64,000 nucleotides of DNA, from the NCBI GenBank assembly GCA_020637195.1, contig JACJWK010000016.1, positions 1-64,000 of the forward strand, written 5' to 3'. The stretch's first letter is position 1. Every line of letters begins with the position of its first letter. Positions 42,548 through 50,789 of the stretch are shown here, piece after piece. This DNA is from Microthrixaceae bacterium (GTDB lineage: Bacteria; Actinomycetota; Acidimicrobiia; Acidimicrobiales; DATDAH01). Position numbers and translations under genes: made by a program. The notes beneath the pieces were generated by a model. That model was not told the origin of the DNA. It saw only the letters and a list, made by a program, of their open reading frames with translations, and did not search any database.

Positions 42548-43924
42548 GTGGCTGACGTGGAGATGCCCCAGTTGGGCGAGACGGTGACCGAAGGGACGAT
42601 CACCAAGTGGTTCAAGGCCGTCGGGGAGGAGGTGGCCCAGGACGAGGTCCTGTTCGAGGTGTCGACCGACAAGGTCGACTCGGAGGTGCCGTCGCCGGCG
42701 GGCGGCTACCTCGCCGAGATCCTCGTCCCCGAGGGCGAGACCGTCGACGTGGGCACCCGCCTCGCGGTCCTCAGCGACGAGCCGCCGTCGGGAGACGGCG
42801 CCGCCCCGTCGGGCGAGGAGGCCCCGGCCGAGGAGGCATCGGGCGACGACGCGTCGGCGCAGGAGGCACCCGCCGGGGAGGCCCCGGCCTCACCGGCCCC
42901 GGAGGCCGAGCCGGCGGCTCCTCCGCCCGCTCCCGCGCCCGCGCCGTCGGCCGAGTCGGCGCCCGAACCGGCGCCCGACGCCTCCGGCCCGCCCAAGCTC
43001 CTGTCGCCCCTGGTCCGGCGCCTCATCGACGAGCACGGCCTCGACGCCGCGTCCATCACGGGCACCGGCATCGGTGGTCGCATCACCCGCAGCGACGTCG
43101 AGTCCGCCATCGGCGAGCAGCGGGACAGCGCGTCGGGCGCGTCCCCCGCACCGGCGCCCGCCACCGCCGCCCCGGCCCGGTCCGAGCCGCCGGTGCGCTC
43201 CGCCAGCCCACGCCAGGACCGCGTCGAGAAGCTCAACCGCATCCGGCTGCGCACCGGCGAGCACATGGTCCGGTCCAAGGCCACCTCGCCCCACGTGCTC
43301 ACCGCGGTCGAGGTGGACTTCGAGGCCATCGAGCGGGTGCGCCGCGAGCACGGCCCCGCCTTCAAGGAGACCGAGGGCTTCAGCCTCACCTACCTGCCGT
43401 TCATCTCGCGCGCCGTGGTCGACGCCATCGAAGAGTTCCCCCACCTCAACGCGTCGGTGGGCGACGGCGAGCTCGTCGTGCACGGTCGGGTCAACCTGGC
43501 CTACGCCGTCGACCTCGACTTCGAGGGCCTGCTCGCCCCCGTGGTCCACGACGCCGACGCGAAGCGGCTCACCGCGCTGGCCCGGGAGATCCACGACCTC
43601 GCCTCGCGGGCCCGCAGCAAGCAGCTGTCCGCGGACGACATCGCCGACGGCACCTTCACCATCACGAACCCGGGCCGCTACGGCACGATGATGCAGTTCC
43701 CGGTCATCAACCAGCCCCAGGTGGCGATCCTCTCCACCGACGGGGTGCACCGCAAGCCGGTGGTGGTCAGCGACGCCGACGGCGGCGAGGCGATCGCCAT
43801 CCACTCGGTGGGCGTGCTGGCCCTGGCGTGGGACCACCGGGCCTTCGACGGCGCCTACGTGGCCGCCTTCCTCGACCGGCTGCGCGAGCTCCTCGAGACC
43901 CGCGACTGGGTCGCCGAGCTGTGA
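42548..43924 (+). CDS. sucB: Dihydrolipoamide acyltransferase (E2) of a 2-oxoacid dehydrogenase
   Basis: 458 residues. One lipoyl domain (residues 1-76, lipoylated Lys in EVSTDKVDSEVPSP), a long Ala/Pro/Glu linker (about 80-150), a peripheral-subunit-binding domain (LSPLVRRLIDEHGLDAASI) and the catalytic domain with its terminal DHRAFDGAY His-Asp pair. GTG 42548 has a GAGAGGAG site 7 nt upstream. The single lipoyl domain and sequence style suit 2-oxoglutarate or branched-chain complexes; the exact E1 partner is not in the window, so the symbol is provisional. Confidence 0.88.
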   Translation: MADVEMPQLGETVTEGTITKWFKAVGEEVAQDEVLFEVSTDKVDSEVPSPAGGYLAEILVPEGETVDVGTRLAVLSDEPPSGDGAAPSGEEAPAEEASGDDASAQEAPAGEAPASPAPEAEPAAPPPAPAPAPSAESAPEPAPDASGPPKLLSPLVRRLIDEHGLDAASITGTGIGGRITRSDVESAIGEQRDSASGASPAPAPATAAPARSEPPVRSASPRQDRVEKLNRIRLRTGEHMVRSKATSPHVLTAVEVDFEAIERVRREHGPAFKETEGFSLTYLPFISRAVVDAIEEFPHLNASVGDGELVVHGRVNLAYAVDLDFEGLLAPVVHDADAKRLTALAREIHDLASRARSKQLSADDIADGTFTITNPGRYGTMMQFPVINQPQVAILSTDGVHRKPVVVSDADGGEAIAIHSVGVLALAWDHRAFDGAYVAAFLDRLRELLETRDWVAEL

Positions 43925-43949
43925 GCCCGGGGGCCGGGCCGGCGCGACC

Positions 43950-45623
43950 GTGACCCTCCGCGCCCGCTGGCTGGGAAGCGTCCGCTACCAGGACGCCCAC
44001 GCCCTCCAGCACGCGCTGTTCGAGCGGTCCGTCGACGACCACCTGCTCCTGCTCGAGCACCCCCACGTCTTCACGCTGGGCCGTCGGGGCGAGCTCGACC
44101 ACCTGCTCGTCGACCCGGCTGCCGTGGGGGCCGAGTTGGTGCGCTCGGACCGCGGCGGCGACATCACCTACCACGGTCCCGGTCAGCTCGTGGGCTATCC
44201 CGTGCTGTCGCTGCCCGACAAGGCCACGGACCGCGTCGGCGACGGCGAGGGTGCGGCGCCCATGGCCGACACCGTCGCGTACGTGCGCTCGGTCGAGCAG
44301 CTCGTGATCGACGTGCTCGCCGACGTCGGCCTGCCGGGCGCCGGGCGCCTGCCCGACTACCCCGGCGTGTGGGTGGGGGTGGGCACCGACGAGCCCCGCA
44401 AGATCGCCGCCATCGGCGTGCGCCTCACCCGGGGGCGCACCATGCACGGCTTCGCCCTCAACGTCGCCCCCGACCTCGCGTACTTCGGCCACATCGTCCC
44501 CTGCGGGATCCCCGACAAGGGGGTCACCTCGCTGGCGGCCGAGGGTGTCGACGTGGCGATGCGCGACGTGGTCGACGCCGTCGCCGCTCGCGCGGCCGCG
44601 CGGTGGGCGCCCGACGGCGACTGGGAGCGCCAGGACGTGGCCTGGAAGGTCGCGCCCGACGACGTCGCCGCCTTCACCCGGGACGGCGCCCGCGCCGCGG
44701 CCGCCGGCGGCGGCACGTCGGTGCGCCTCGAGCGTCGCCGGCGCGACGCGGGCGTGGTGGGGGGCATCGCCCTCTCCGAGCGCAAGCCCGAGTGGCTGCG
44801 CATCCCGGCCCACCTGGGCGACGAGTACACCGGGCTGGGGCGGACCCTGCGCTCGCTCGACCTCGTCACCGTGTGCGAGGAGGCGGGTTGCCCCAACATC
44901 TTCGAGTGCTGGGCGGACGGCACGGCCACGTTCATGATCAACGGCGAGCGGTGCACCCGAGCCTGCGGCTTCTGCCTGGTCGACACCCGCCACCCCGAGC
45001 CGCTCGACCCCTCCGAGCCCGAACGGGTGGCCGAGGCCGTCGAGCGCATGGGCCTCGACTTCGCCGTCGTCACCGCGGTTGCTCGCGACGACCTGGACGA
45101 CGGTGGGGCGGGCGCCTTCGCCGCCACGATCGAGGCCATCCGGGCGCGGCGACCCGGCACCCGGGTCGAGGTCCTGATCCCGGACTGCCGGGGCGACGAG
45201 GGCGCGCTGCGCACCGTGTTCGCGGCGCGGCCCGACGTGTTGAACCACAACGTCGAGACCGTGCCCCGCCTCCAGCGGGCGGTGCGGCCGTCGGCGTCGT
45301 ACGCCCGCAGCCTGTCGGTGCTGGCGCGGGCGAAGGCGGCCGGGCTCACCACCAAGTCGGGGCTGATCGTGGGGATGGGCGAGACCGACGAGGAGATCCT
45401 GGCCACCCTGGCCGACCTCGCCGCCGTGGGGGTCGACATCGTCACCATCGGCCAGTACCTGCGCCCGACCGCCCGCCACCTCCCGGTGGTGCGCTGGTGG
45501 GAGCCGGAGCACTTCGGGCGGTGGGCGGCCGAGGGCGAGCGCCTCGGCATCGCCCACGTCGAGGCCAGCCCCCTCACCCGGTCGAGCTACCACGCCAAGG
45601 CCGCCGCCGGCGTTACCTCATGA
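43950..45623 (+). CDS. lipB-lipA: LipB-LipA fusion: octanoyltransferase and lipoyl synthase in one frame
   Basis: 557 residues without interruption. Residues 1-235 are LipB: RGGDITYHGPGQLVGYPVL, the acyl-binding Lys in KIAAIGVRLTRGRTMHGF and the thioester Cys185 in HIVPCGIPDKGV. Residues 255-557 are LipA: Cys309/314/320 (CEEAGCPNIFEC) bind the sacrificial cluster, Cys335/339/342 (CTRACGFC) the radical SAM cluster, and RSSYHA near 544 caps the former. Together they move octanoate from ACP to E2 and insert both sulfurs. GTG 43950 starts 25 bp after the E2 stop. No stop or clear ribosome site separates the halves. Confidence 0.9.
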   Translation: MTLRARWLGSVRYQDAHALQHALFERSVDDHLLLLEHPHVFTLGRRGELDHLLVDPAAVGAELVRSDRGGDITYHGPGQLVGYPVLSLPDKATDRVGDGEGAAPMADTVAYVRSVEQLVIDVLADVGLPGAGRLPDYPGVWVGVGTDEPRKIAAIGVRLTRGRTMHGFALNVAPDLAYFGHIVPCGIPDKGVTSLAAEGVDVAMRDVVDAVAARAAARWAPDGDWERQDVAWKVAPDDVAAFTRDGARAAAAGGGTSVRLERRRRDAGVVGGIALSERKPEWLRIPAHLGDEYTGLGRTLRSLDLVTVCEEAGCPNIFECWADGTATFMINGERCTRACGFCLVDTRHPEPLDPSEPERVAEAVERMGLDFAVVTAVARDDLDDGGAGAFAATIEAIRARRPGTRVEVLIPDCRGDEGALRTVFAARPDVLNHNVETVPRLQRAVRPSASYARSLSVLARAKAAGLTTKSGLIVGMGETDEEILATLADLAAVGVDIVTIGQYLRPTARHLPVVRWWEPEHFGRWAAEGERLGIAHVEASPLTRSSYHAKAAAGVTS

Positions 45624-45638
45624 CCGGCGAGCCGCGAG

Positions 45639-45681
45639 CTCGAGGCATCGGCGGCCGGAATCCGACCCCCGATGCCTCGAG
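45639..45681. terminator. 13-bp perfect hairpin after lipB-lipA
   Basis: CTCGAGGCATCGG (45639-45651) and its exact reverse complement (45669-45681) enclose a 17-nt loop, 15 bp after the fusion stop and 18 bp before the next start. No U-tract. A terminator for the lipoyl operon or an operator for the next gene. Confidence 0.6.
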
Positions 45682-45699
45682 AACGGCGGGGGGTGGCAC

Positions 45700-46821
45700 G
45701 TGAGCGTCGACGTGCACGGCGCCCGGCTCGGCCGGGTGCGGGCCGCCATGGACGAGCAGGGCGTCGACGCGCTCCTCCTGTCGGTGGGCGCCGACCTGCC
45801 GTGGCTGTGCGGGTACGAGGCCATGCCCCTCGAACGCCTCACCATGCTCGTCGTGCCCCGCGACGGCGAGGCGTCGCTGGTCGTCCCGCGCCTGGAGGCG
45901 CCCCGGGTCGTCGAGCGTGCCGGCGTGTTCACGCTGGTGCCCTGGGACGAGACCGACGACCCGGTCGAGCTCGTGGCCGCCCTGGTGGGCCCGGTGGGCG
46001 TCGCGGCCATCGGCGACCGCACCTGGGCCCGCTTCCTGGTCGAGCTGCTCGCCCGCCTCGATCGCACCTCCTTCCGGCGGGCCAGCGAGGTCGTCGGCCC
46101 GCTCCGGGCGGTCAAGGACGAGGCCGAGGTCGCCGCGCTGCGCCGGGCGGGCGCCGCCGCCGACCGGGTCGCCACGCAGCTCCGGTCGGGGGACATCCCC
46201 CTCGTGGGCCGCACCGAGGCGGCGATCTCCGCCGACCTCGGCCGGCGCCTCGTCGACGAGGGGCACCACCGGGTCAACTTCGCCATCGTCGCCGCCGGCG
46301 CCAACGCCGCCAGCCCCCACCACGAGCCCGGGGAGCGGGTAGTGCGGGCGGGCGAGGTGGTGCTGTGCGACTTCGGGGGCACGCTGCCCCCCGACGACAC
46401 CGGGGCGGGCTACTGCTCGGACATCACCCGGTGCGTGTACACCGGCGAGCCCCCCGCGGCGTTCCGCGACCTCTACGCCGTCCTCGAGGACGCCCAGGCC
46501 CAGGCGGTCGCGGCCGCCACCGTGGGCACGCCCTGCGAGGACGTCGATGCCGTCGCCCGGCGGATCATCACCGAGGGGGGCTACGGCGACCACTTCATCC
46601 ACCGCACCGGCCACGGCATCGGCATCGAGGAGCACGAGGATCCGTACGTCGTCGCGGGCAACTGCACGGCGCTGGTCGCCGGCCACGCCTTCTCGGTCGA
46701 ACCCGGCATCTACGTGCCGGGGGAGTGGGGGGCACGCCTCGAGGACATCGTGGTGGCCGCCGACGCCGGCCCCGACCCGCTCAACCGGGTCGACCACGGC
46801 CTGGCCGTCGTCGAGGCCTGA
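45700..46821 (+). CDS. M24-family aminopeptidase (Xaa-Pro dipeptidase-like)
   Basis: 373 residues. The N-terminal creatinase-like domain (about 1-130) precedes a pita-bread metallopeptidase with all five metal ligands visible: CDFGG, YCSDITR, HRTGHGIGIEEHE, FSVEPGIYVPGEWGARLED. It trims N-terminal residues next to proline. GTG 45700 lies just after the hairpin; no clear ribosome site. The family is secure but the exact specificity is not. Confidence 0.88.
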   Translation: MSVDVHGARLGRVRAAMDEQGVDALLLSVGADLPWLCGYEAMPLERLTMLVVPRDGEASLVVPRLEAPRVVERAGVFTLVPWDETDDPVELVAALVGPVGVAAIGDRTWARFLVELLARLDRTSFRRASEVVGPLRAVKDEAEVAALRRAGAAADRVATQLRSGDIPLVGRTEAAISADLGRRLVDEGHHRVNFAIVAAGANAASPHHEPGERVVRAGEVVLCDFGGTLPPDDTGAGYCSDITRCVYTGEPPAAFRDLYAVLEDAQAQAVAAATVGTPCEDVDAVARRIITEGGYGDHFIHRTGHGIGIEEHEDPYVVAGNCTALVAGHAFSVEPGIYVPGEWGARLEDIVVAADAGPDPLNRVDHGLAVVEA

Positions 46822-46876
46822 CCCGGCCCGACCGGACTCGTCCCGGCGTCGTGCGGTGTGATCGGATGAGGGGCTG

Positions 46877-47725
46877 ATGGACCTCGACGCGGGCACCGTG
46901 CTGCTCCAGTGGGCGACCGGCGGGCTCTTCTTCCTCTGGATCACCACCCGCCACCGCCTGCTCGGCATCGGCTACGGATGGCTGCTGCGGGGCACCTACG
47001 CGCTGATGGCGGTCGGCGCCGTGTGGGTGGGGCGCCGCACCGACCCGTACCTGCCCCGCGACCTCGCCGCGGCGGGCGTCGCCGCAGCGGCCATCGTGGC
47101 CTTCGCGGTCTCGTACGTGCGGCGCAAGGCCGGCGTGGCCCGCCAGCGCGAGCTGGCCCGCACCCGCTCGGCCCGGGTGGCCGAGATGACCGGCATCGAG
47201 CGGGACGAGCCCGAGCCCGAGGGCGACGGCCCCGAGTACCCGCCGGCGCTCGACCTCGTGGCCCCGGCCATCGGCCTCGTCGGCCTGCTCTTCGCCGGCG
47301 CCCACACCGGCGACCCCGACCTGCTGTCCATCGCCCGCACGGTCACCGGCGCGCTCTTCCTCGGCGTGGTCACCGACGCCATGCTCCTCGGCCACTGGTA
47401 CCTGGTGCAGCCGGGCCTCCCGCGCGACCCGATCCGCGAGCTGGTGAAGTGGACCGCGGCCGTCTGGCCCTTCGAGCTCCTGTTCCTCCTGTGGCCCGTC
47501 GGCATGGTGTCGGCGCTGGACGGCACGATCGACGACGGCTGGGACGGCCTCCTCTCGTGGTTCTGGGTGGCCTGCGCGGTGACGACGATCGGGCTCGTCG
47601 GGGTGACCTGGGCGGCGCTGAAGGAGAAGGAGTACAGCGCGGTGATGGCGGCGACGGGGCTGCTGTACCTCGCCATCCTCACCGCCTTCGGCATGGATCT
47701 CGTGGCCCGAGCCATCCTCGCCTGA
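46877..47725 (+). CDS. Polytopic membrane protein of unknown function
   Basis: 282 residues with about seven hydrophobic helices, starting WATGGLFFLWITT, and a charged cytosolic loop near residues 95-130 (ELARTRSARVAEMTGIERDE). Paired helices RTVTGALFLGVVTDAMLLGHWYL and DGLLSWFWVACAVTTIGLVG (cited as landmarks only) give no recognised family. A His-Trp-Tyr cluster (GHWYLVQPGLP) could bind heme or quinone, but that is speculative. ATG 46877 has a GAGGGG site upstream. A hairpin follows the stop. Confidence 0.7.
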   Translation: MDLDAGTVLLQWATGGLFFLWITTRHRLLGIGYGWLLRGTYALMAVGAVWVGRRTDPYLPRDLAAAGVAAAAIVAFAVSYVRRKAGVARQRELARTRSARVAEMTGIERDEPEPEGDGPEYPPALDLVAPAIGLVGLLFAGAHTGDPDLLSIARTVTGALFLGVVTDAMLLGHWYLVQPGLPRDPIRELVKWTAAVWPFELLFLLWPVGMVSALDGTIDDGWDGLLSWFWVACAVTTIGLVGVTWAALKEKEYSAVMAATGLLYLAILTAFGMDLVARAILA

Positions 47726-47731
47726 CGGGCG

Positions 47732-47747
47732 GGCGCCTCCTGGCGCC
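47732..47747. terminator. GGCGCC-tcct-GGCGCC hairpin
   Basis: Six-base perfect stem with a 4-nt loop, 6 bp after the membrane-protein stop. Candidate terminator without a U-tract. Confidence 0.4.
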
Positions 47748-47793
47748 TACGCCGACCTCAACCGAGCGCCTCCGAGCGGGCGGGGTGCGGCGT

Positions 47794-47820
47794 CGTGCGC
47801 TGGATGCAACCCAGCGCACG
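47794..47820. promoter_or_regulatory. 10-bp inverted repeat upstream of the BKACE-type gene
   Basis: CGTGCGCTGG (47794-47803) and CCAGCGCACG (47811-47820) flank ATGCAAC. It lies 26 bp before the -10 box, just upstream of where the -35 would be, so a regulator operator is as likely as a second terminator. Confidence 0.5.
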
Positions 47821-47846
47821 GGGAGCCGGCGGTCGGAACGCGGCGG

Positions 47847-47852
47847 TACGGT
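47847..47852 (+). promoter_or_regulatory. -10 box TACGGT, leaderless-type
   Basis: TACGGT ends 8 nt before ATG 47861 and decides this start over an upstream in-frame ATG-like codon at 47795 that lies inside the hairpin. Confidence 0.5.
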
Positions 47853-47860
47853 CTCGGCCC

Positions 47861-48769
47861 ATGGCACGGGGGCCGGTGATCATCGAGGTGGCGATCAACG
47901 GGAGCACCTCGAAGGAGCAGAACCCGCACGTCCCCGAGGGGCCGGGGGAGATCGCCGCCGACGCGCTCGCCTGCTTCGACGCCGGCGCCGCCATCGTGCA
48001 CAGCCACGCGGCCATGGCGGGCGCCCCCGCCGCCATCGCCGACAGCTATCGGGCGGGCTGGGCGCCCGTCCTGGCCGAGCGGCCCGACGCCCTGCTGTAC
48101 CCGACCGTCGCGTTCGGGGCCGGCGGCGTCACCATCGACCACCTCGTGCCCCTCGCCGCCGATCCGGGCATCCGCATCGGCGTGTTCGACCCGGGCTCGG
48201 TGAACCTCGGCGGTCGCGACGCCGGCGGCCTGCCCGCCGGCGGGATCGTGTACGCCAACGACTTCGACGCCACCGCGGCGGCGATGGCCCTGCACGCCGA
48301 GCACCGCCTCGGCCCCAGCTTCGCGGTCTACGAACCCGGCTTCCTCCGCACGATCCTGGCGTGGTGGGACGCCGGGCGCCTCCCTGCGGGCTCGATGGTG
48401 AAGCTCTACCTCTCGACCGACCGTGGTCTGCTCGGTGCCCCCTTCGGCCTGCCGCCGACCCGCCAGGCCCTCGAGATGTACCGCTCGATGCTCGGTGACT
48501 GCCCGGTGCCATGGGCGGTTTCCGTGGTTGGTGGGGACATCGTGGCCTCGGGGATGGCCGAGGCCGCCGTCGAGCTCGGCGGCCACCTCCACCTGGGCCT
48601 CGAGTTCTTCGCCGGCGACCGCACGCCCACCAACGCCGAGCTCGTGGCCGAGGCCGTCGCGGTCTGCGACCGCCTCGGCGCACCCGTGGCCACCTGCGCC
48701 GAGGCGGCGGCGATCCTGGACCTGCCCCGTCGCGATGAGATCGGGGCGCCGGCGCCGTCGACCCGCTGA
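47861..48769 (+). CDS. BKACE-family (DUF849) beta-keto acid cleavage enzyme
   Basis: 302-residue TIM-barrel protein of the 3-keto-5-aminohexanoate cleavage enzyme family, which condenses a beta-keto acid with acetyl-CoA to give acetoacetate and a CoA ester. VIIEVAINGSTSKEQNPHVP begins the barrel. AIVHSHAAMAG gives a zinc-type His-x-His, WAVSVVGGDIVASGMA and HLHLGLEFF the later strands. The His-Thr-H of typical members is replaced by His-Ser-His. ATG 47861 is fixed by the -10 box. Substrate unknown; no pathway neighbours. Confidence 0.8.
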   Translation: MARGPVIIEVAINGSTSKEQNPHVPEGPGEIAADALACFDAGAAIVHSHAAMAGAPAAIADSYRAGWAPVLAERPDALLYPTVAFGAGGVTIDHLVPLAADPGIRIGVFDPGSVNLGGRDAGGLPAGGIVYANDFDATAAAMALHAEHRLGPSFAVYEPGFLRTILAWWDAGRLPAGSMVKLYLSTDRGLLGAPFGLPPTRQALEMYRSMLGDCPVPWAVSVVGGDIVASGMAEAAVELGGHLHLGLEFFAGDRTPTNAELVAEAVAVCDRLGAPVATCAEAAAILDLPRRDEIGAPAPSTR

Positions 48770-48838
48770 ACGCACGTTCGTGGGCGCGAACCTCGCCTGC
48801 GGCGCATACTGGACGCTCCGACGAGGAAAGGTTCTGGC

Positions 48839-49747
48839 ATGGCGCGCGCCATCTGGAGCGGATCGGTCAGCTTCGGGCTGGTCACGATCCCGGTGAAGCT
48901 CTACAACGCGGTGAGCCGGCGCACGGTGCACTTCAACCAGCTCGACGAGCGCACCGGGTCCCGCATCAAGCAGAAGCGCGTGTCCGCCCAGGACGGCGAG
49001 GAGGTGCCGTCCGAGCACCTGGTCAAGGGCTACGAGCTCAGCTCGGGCAACTACGTGATCGTCTCCGAGGACGAGCTGGCCGCGCTCGACCCCAAGGCCC
49101 AGCGCACGATCGAGATCGAGGAGTTCGTCGACCTCGCCGACATCGACCCGATCTACTACGACAGCGCCTACTACCTCGCCCCCGACCAGGCCACGGTCAA
49201 GCCGTACGCCCTGCTCGCCGAGGCCATGGAGCGCAGCCAGAAGGTGGGCATCGCCCGCTTCGTGATGCGGACCAAGCAGTACCTGGCCGCCATCCGACCC
49301 GTCGACGGCAAGCTCGTACTGTCCACCATGGTCTACCCGGACGAGGTCAACGCGCCCGCCGACATCCCCGAGCTCGCCGACGTCGAGGGCGTCGAGGTCT
49401 CCGACCGCGAGCTCGACATGGCCGAGCAGCTCGTCGACTCCCTCGCCGCCGAGTTCGAGCCCGACAAGTTCCACGACACGTACCGCGAGCAGGTGCTGGC
49501 CCTCATCGAGCGCAAGGCCGCCGGCGAGGACGAGGTCGTCGCCACGCCCGCCGCGCCGAGCGCCGAGAAGGTCGTCGACCTCATGGCCGCGCTCGAAGCC
49601 AGCGTCAAGGAGGCCAAGCAGGCGCGGTCGCGCCACCCGAGCGGCCAGGACGACGCCGAGGAGGGGCCCACGGTGAAGCCGGCCAAGCGCAAGGCCGCCA
49701 AGAAGAAGGCGCCGGCCAAGGCCGCCGCCAAGCGCAAGTCCGCCTGA
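48839..49747 (+). CDS. ku: Ku DNA end-binding protein
   Basis: 302 residues. The ring domain (1-255) opens MARAIWSGSVSFGLVTIPVK and includes RIKQKRVSAQDGEEV and KGYELSSGNYVIVSEDEL, as in bacterial Ku. The last 50 residues are a Lys/Ala tail (KPAKRKAAKKKAP) of the DNA-threading kind in actinobacterial Ku. It binds double-strand breaks and recruits the LigD polymerase and ligase. A GAGGAAAGG ribosome site lies before ATG 48839 and a CATACT box about 30 nt upstream. The LigD-type polymerase follows after 76 bp. Confidence 0.93.
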   Translation: MARAIWSGSVSFGLVTIPVKLYNAVSRRTVHFNQLDERTGSRIKQKRVSAQDGEEVPSEHLVKGYELSSGNYVIVSEDELAALDPKAQRTIEIEEFVDLADIDPIYYDSAYYLAPDQATVKPYALLAEAMERSQKVGIARFVMRTKQYLAAIRPVDGKLVLSTMVYPDEVNAPADIPELADVEGVEVSDRELDMAEQLVDSLAAEFEPDKFHDTYREQVLALIERKAAGEDEVVATPAAPSAEKVVDLMAALEASVKEAKQARSRHPSGQDDAEEGPTVKPAKRKAAKKKAPAKAAAKRKSA

Positions 49748-49811
49748 CCGCGACCACGACGGCGACGACGGGAGATCGACGGGCCCGGGAGGCCACGTCG
49801 CGAGGGACCGC

Positions 49812-49826
49812 GGAGGACGAGCGCTG
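49812..49826 (+). promoter_or_regulatory. GGAGG ribosome site 7 nt before a CTG start
   Basis: GGAGG at 49812-49816 then 7 nt then CTG 49824. No ATG, GTG or TTG lies in frame between the Ku stop and the conserved N-terminus, so this site decides the start. Confidence 0.6.
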
Positions 49827-50726
49827 AGAGCGGAGATCGACGGGCACGAGCTGTCCCTGTCCAACCTCGACAAGGTGCTGTACCCCGAGGTGGGGTTCCA
49901 CAAGGCCGAGGTCATCGACTACTACGTGCGGGTCGCCCCCGCGCTCCTGGCGCACCTGGCGGGCCGGGGCGTCACCCTGCGCCGCTACCCGGACGGGGTC
50001 GACGGCACGTCGTTCTTCGAGAAGCGCTGCCCGTCGCACCGGCCCGACTTCGTGGGGGTCGCGCTCGGCCCCGGCGACCGGCGGGGCGGCATCGAGTACT
50101 GCGTCTTGGACTCGACCGCCAGCCTGGCCTGGGCCGCCAACATGGCGGCCCTCGAGATCCACGTCCCGATGGCCCGGGCCGCGGTCGACGTCGAGGTGCC
50201 CACGATGGTCGTGTTCGACCTCGACCCCGGCGAGCCGGCCACCATCACCGAGTGCTGCCAGGTGGCGCTCGACATCCACGACGTCCTCGGCCGCCTCGGC
50301 TTCGAGCTCTTCCCCAAGACGTCGGGCTCCAAGGGCCTCCAGCTCTACCTGCCGCTCAACACGCCGGCCACCCACGAGGGCGCCTCCGGCTTCGCCCTCG
50401 CGGTGGCGCAGCTGCTCGAGAAGCACCATCCCGACCGGGTGCTGAGCCAGATGACCAAGGCCCTGCGCACGGGCAAGGTCTTCGTCGACTGGAGCCAGAA
50501 CTCCCGGCACAAGACCACCATCGGGGCCTACTCGCTGCGCGCCCGGCCCCGGCCCACCGTCTCGACCCCCGTCACGTGGGACGAGGTCTCGGCCGGCGCC
50601 GACGGCGCCGCCCTCTCCTTCACGGCCCCCGACGTGCTCGCGCGCCTGGCCGACCACGGTGACCTCTTCGCGGCCACCCAGACCCTCGAGCAGGAGCTGC
50701 CCGACCTGACCGGGGGCGCCGCCTGA
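49824..50726 (+). CDS. Stand-alone LigD-type polymerase/primase, CTG start
   Basis: 300-residue archaeo-eukaryotic primase-fold polymerase of the LigD PolDom family. ELSLSNLDKVLYPEVGF is the conserved N-terminus, VVFDLDPGE the catalytic Asp-x-Asp, LFPKTSGSKGLQLYLPL the nucleotide loop (Gln in place of the usual His), and QMTKALRTGKVFVDWSQN a late family motif. No ligase or nuclease domain is attached, so it would work in NHEJ with a ligase encoded elsewhere. CTG 49824 is chosen because of the ribosome site and because the next GTG (49875) would remove conserved residues. Confidence 0.85.
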   Translation: MRAEIDGHELSLSNLDKVLYPEVGFHKAEVIDYYVRVAPALLAHLAGRGVTLRRYPDGVDGTSFFEKRCPSHRPDFVGVALGPGDRRGGIEYCVLDSTASLAWAANMAALEIHVPMARAAVDVEVPTMVVFDLDPGEPATITECCQVALDIHDVLGRLGFELFPKTSGSKGLQLYLPLNTPATHEGASGFALAVAQLLEKHHPDRVLSQMTKALRTGKVFVDWSQNSRHKTTIGAYSLRARPRPTVSTPVTWDEVSAGADGAALSFTAPDVLARLADHGDLFAATQTLEQELPDLTGGAA

Positions 50727-50776
50727 GGGGCGTCCCGGGGGACCATCGGCCCTGGGAGCGCCCCGGAGGCCGCTGG

Positions 50777-50782
50777 TAGCGT
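50777..50782 (+). promoter_or_regulatory. -10 box TAGCGT, leaderless-type
   Basis: TAGCGT ends 7 nt before ATG 50790. An in-frame GTG at 50781 lies inside the box and is unlikely to be used. Confidence 0.55.
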
Positions 50783-50789
50783 GGCGGCC

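Noticed and set aside
44690..44790. Separate start for a lipA gene inside the lipB-lipA frame
   Set aside because: GTG codons exist in the linker but none has a ribosome site or -10 box, and there is no lipB stop, so one fused product is the simpler reading.
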